Positions 63,124 to 64,000 of a stretch of DNA of 64,000 nt are shown here, one piece after another. Origin of the DNA: Dipylidium caninum (taxonomy: Eukaryota; Platyhelminthes; Cestoda; Cyclophyllidea; Dipylidiidae); the NCBI GenBank assembly GCA_017562135.1, contig QEYB01001251.1, forward strand, positions 80,795 through 144,794, given 5' to 3'. Every line of letters begins with the position of its first letter. The stretch's first letter is position 1. The notes under the pieces are model-generated. The model had not been told where the DNA came from and did no database searches. It saw only the letters and a program-made list of their open reading frames with translations. Position numbers and translations under genes: made by a program.

Positions 63124-64000
63124 ACAGTCACCAAGCTAAAATCACCAAGGGAACTGGCCAGCCCTGCCGCAGATAATCAATAACTGCAAGTCTCAATAAA
63201 GCCACATTCGAGTCCGCAGTGGCCTCAATGGCTGCCAAGGAAAATTGGAATAAAGACGCGCTTGGCCAGAGTTGAGAGTTTGGACTATGACACTGCGATA
63301 GCCAGAATTATGGACTGTGCGGGCCACCTGGAATAACAAAAAATTTCCTTTTCTCCCTAAACCCTGAACGGGCATTTCAACCTAATAGCTAATCTTTTTC
63401 AGGCCTTGAATTGAGGATGAGGCTGGCCTCTGTCGCTTGCGCAGTGGAATTGTTTTCGCTTCCACGAGTAGAGTGAATCTTGAAGGCCCCTCCGAAGTTA
63501 ACATGACCCATCCTGAGTGGCTTTAGTAAATTCGCGTTCAGGATTGGCTCGGTAAAAGAGAGGATTACCTCGAGTCCACATTCACCACGGGAAGGTGTGA
63601 ACGCGTCGGCGGGTGAAAGAGGCGTTGAAAGGGTCTTGGCCCGCGTCAAGGGCGAAATTATCCCGCTGGCAACAGAGCCTGCAACAACCAAGAAATTACG
63701 ACTTTTCGCCGGCCACATGGTTACATCCGCAAGATTATACAGGAGTCGACAGACTCTTGTGCGCAAATTCCGCAGAATCAAACTACGTCTTCTTCTCAGC
63801 CTACACAATGGTGTTAATAATGTGGAGACTCCACTCGAATACGATGACAAAGAGAAGTGTGCAGTTTACTAGTGAACAAAAGTAAGCAAAAAAAAACCAA
63901 ACCACGACGCCGACCTATTGATGCATCCGAGATTATGCGCGAACATCATACTCCTCCTGCTGCTTATCCTTGTGAAATGCTCACAGGCATTCTTCGCATT

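Larger units (their letters stand above)
49429..64000 (-). repeat. Right arm of the inverted duplication (degraded copy)
   Basis: This is the reverse complement of 36471-49428 but 14,572 nt against 12,958 nt. Between about 49650 and 50870 the differences from the left arm are almost all single-base indels. From about 55 kb outward both insertions and substitutions become frequent, and this outer part is about 19 percent longer than its partner. Every gene copied here is frameshifted. Continuous homology reaches the last base, so the arm continues past the window. Confidence 0.92.

Noticed and set aside
49429..64000. Treating the right-arm gene copies as genuine ancient pseudogenes
   Set aside because: Indel-dominated differences near the centre favour sequencing noise; listed as pseudogene features only to mark where they are.
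1..64000. CRISPR arrays, bacterial operons, rRNA genes, telomeric repeats
   Set aside because: No regularly spaced repeats, Shine-Dalgarno-led gene runs, rRNA cores or telomere arrays are visible; gene structure is eukaryotic throughout.

Overview
The window is nuclear DNA from an animal. Genes are split by GT-AG introns, have CCAAT/CpG-type promoters, and encode metazoan proteins: Mediator subunit MED14, an ARID4/RBBP1 chromatin protein, eIF2 beta and C2H2 zinc-finger proteins. Six of the first MED14 introns are only 31 to 61 nt long while later ones reach 1.6 kb. That 5'-small/3'-large intron skew is described for schistosomes and other flatworms, so a parasitic flatworm is my best guess (inference from gene structure only).

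Layout. 1-7546: upstream DNA with one promoter-like cluster near 4.4-4.5 kb. 7547-17680 (+): MED14, which I could assemble into 19 exons and about 1,426 codons with consistent phases. 18.1-20.7 kb (+): a CpG-rich promoter and a two-exon gene for an unrecognised acidic protein of 229 aa, with mariner debris in its intron and another mariner relic just downstream. 22.8-35.0 kb (-): ARID4, at least 18 exons, with Tudor-like, RBB1NT, ARID and chromobarrel regions in the family order. 36.9-38.6 kb (+): EIF2S2 (eIF2 beta). 39.5-40.5 kb (-) and 44.9 to about 46.6 kb (-): two paralogous zinc-finger genes (called A and B here), which share an unnamed N-terminal module and identical intron phases.

The dominant structure is a spacer-less inverted duplication centred at 49428/49429. 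Everything from about 36.47 kb to the centre is repeated in reverse from the centre to the end of the window and probably beyond. The left arm carries intact EIF2S2, ZnF-A and ZnF-B. In the right arm all three are broken by frameshifts. Near the centre the arms differ almost only by single-base insertions and deletions, often in homopolymers; further out the right arm is noisier and longer. That pattern looks like an unpolished long-read fold-back joined to a good contig. A real, young palindrome with a decaying arm is the alternative. The right-arm 'pseudogenes' should therefore not be trusted as loci until this is settled.

Functionally, MED14 and ARID4 belong to transcription and chromatin control, eIF2 beta to translation initiation, and the ZnF pair are probable DNA-binding regulators. 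Nothing suggests an operon or joint pathway.
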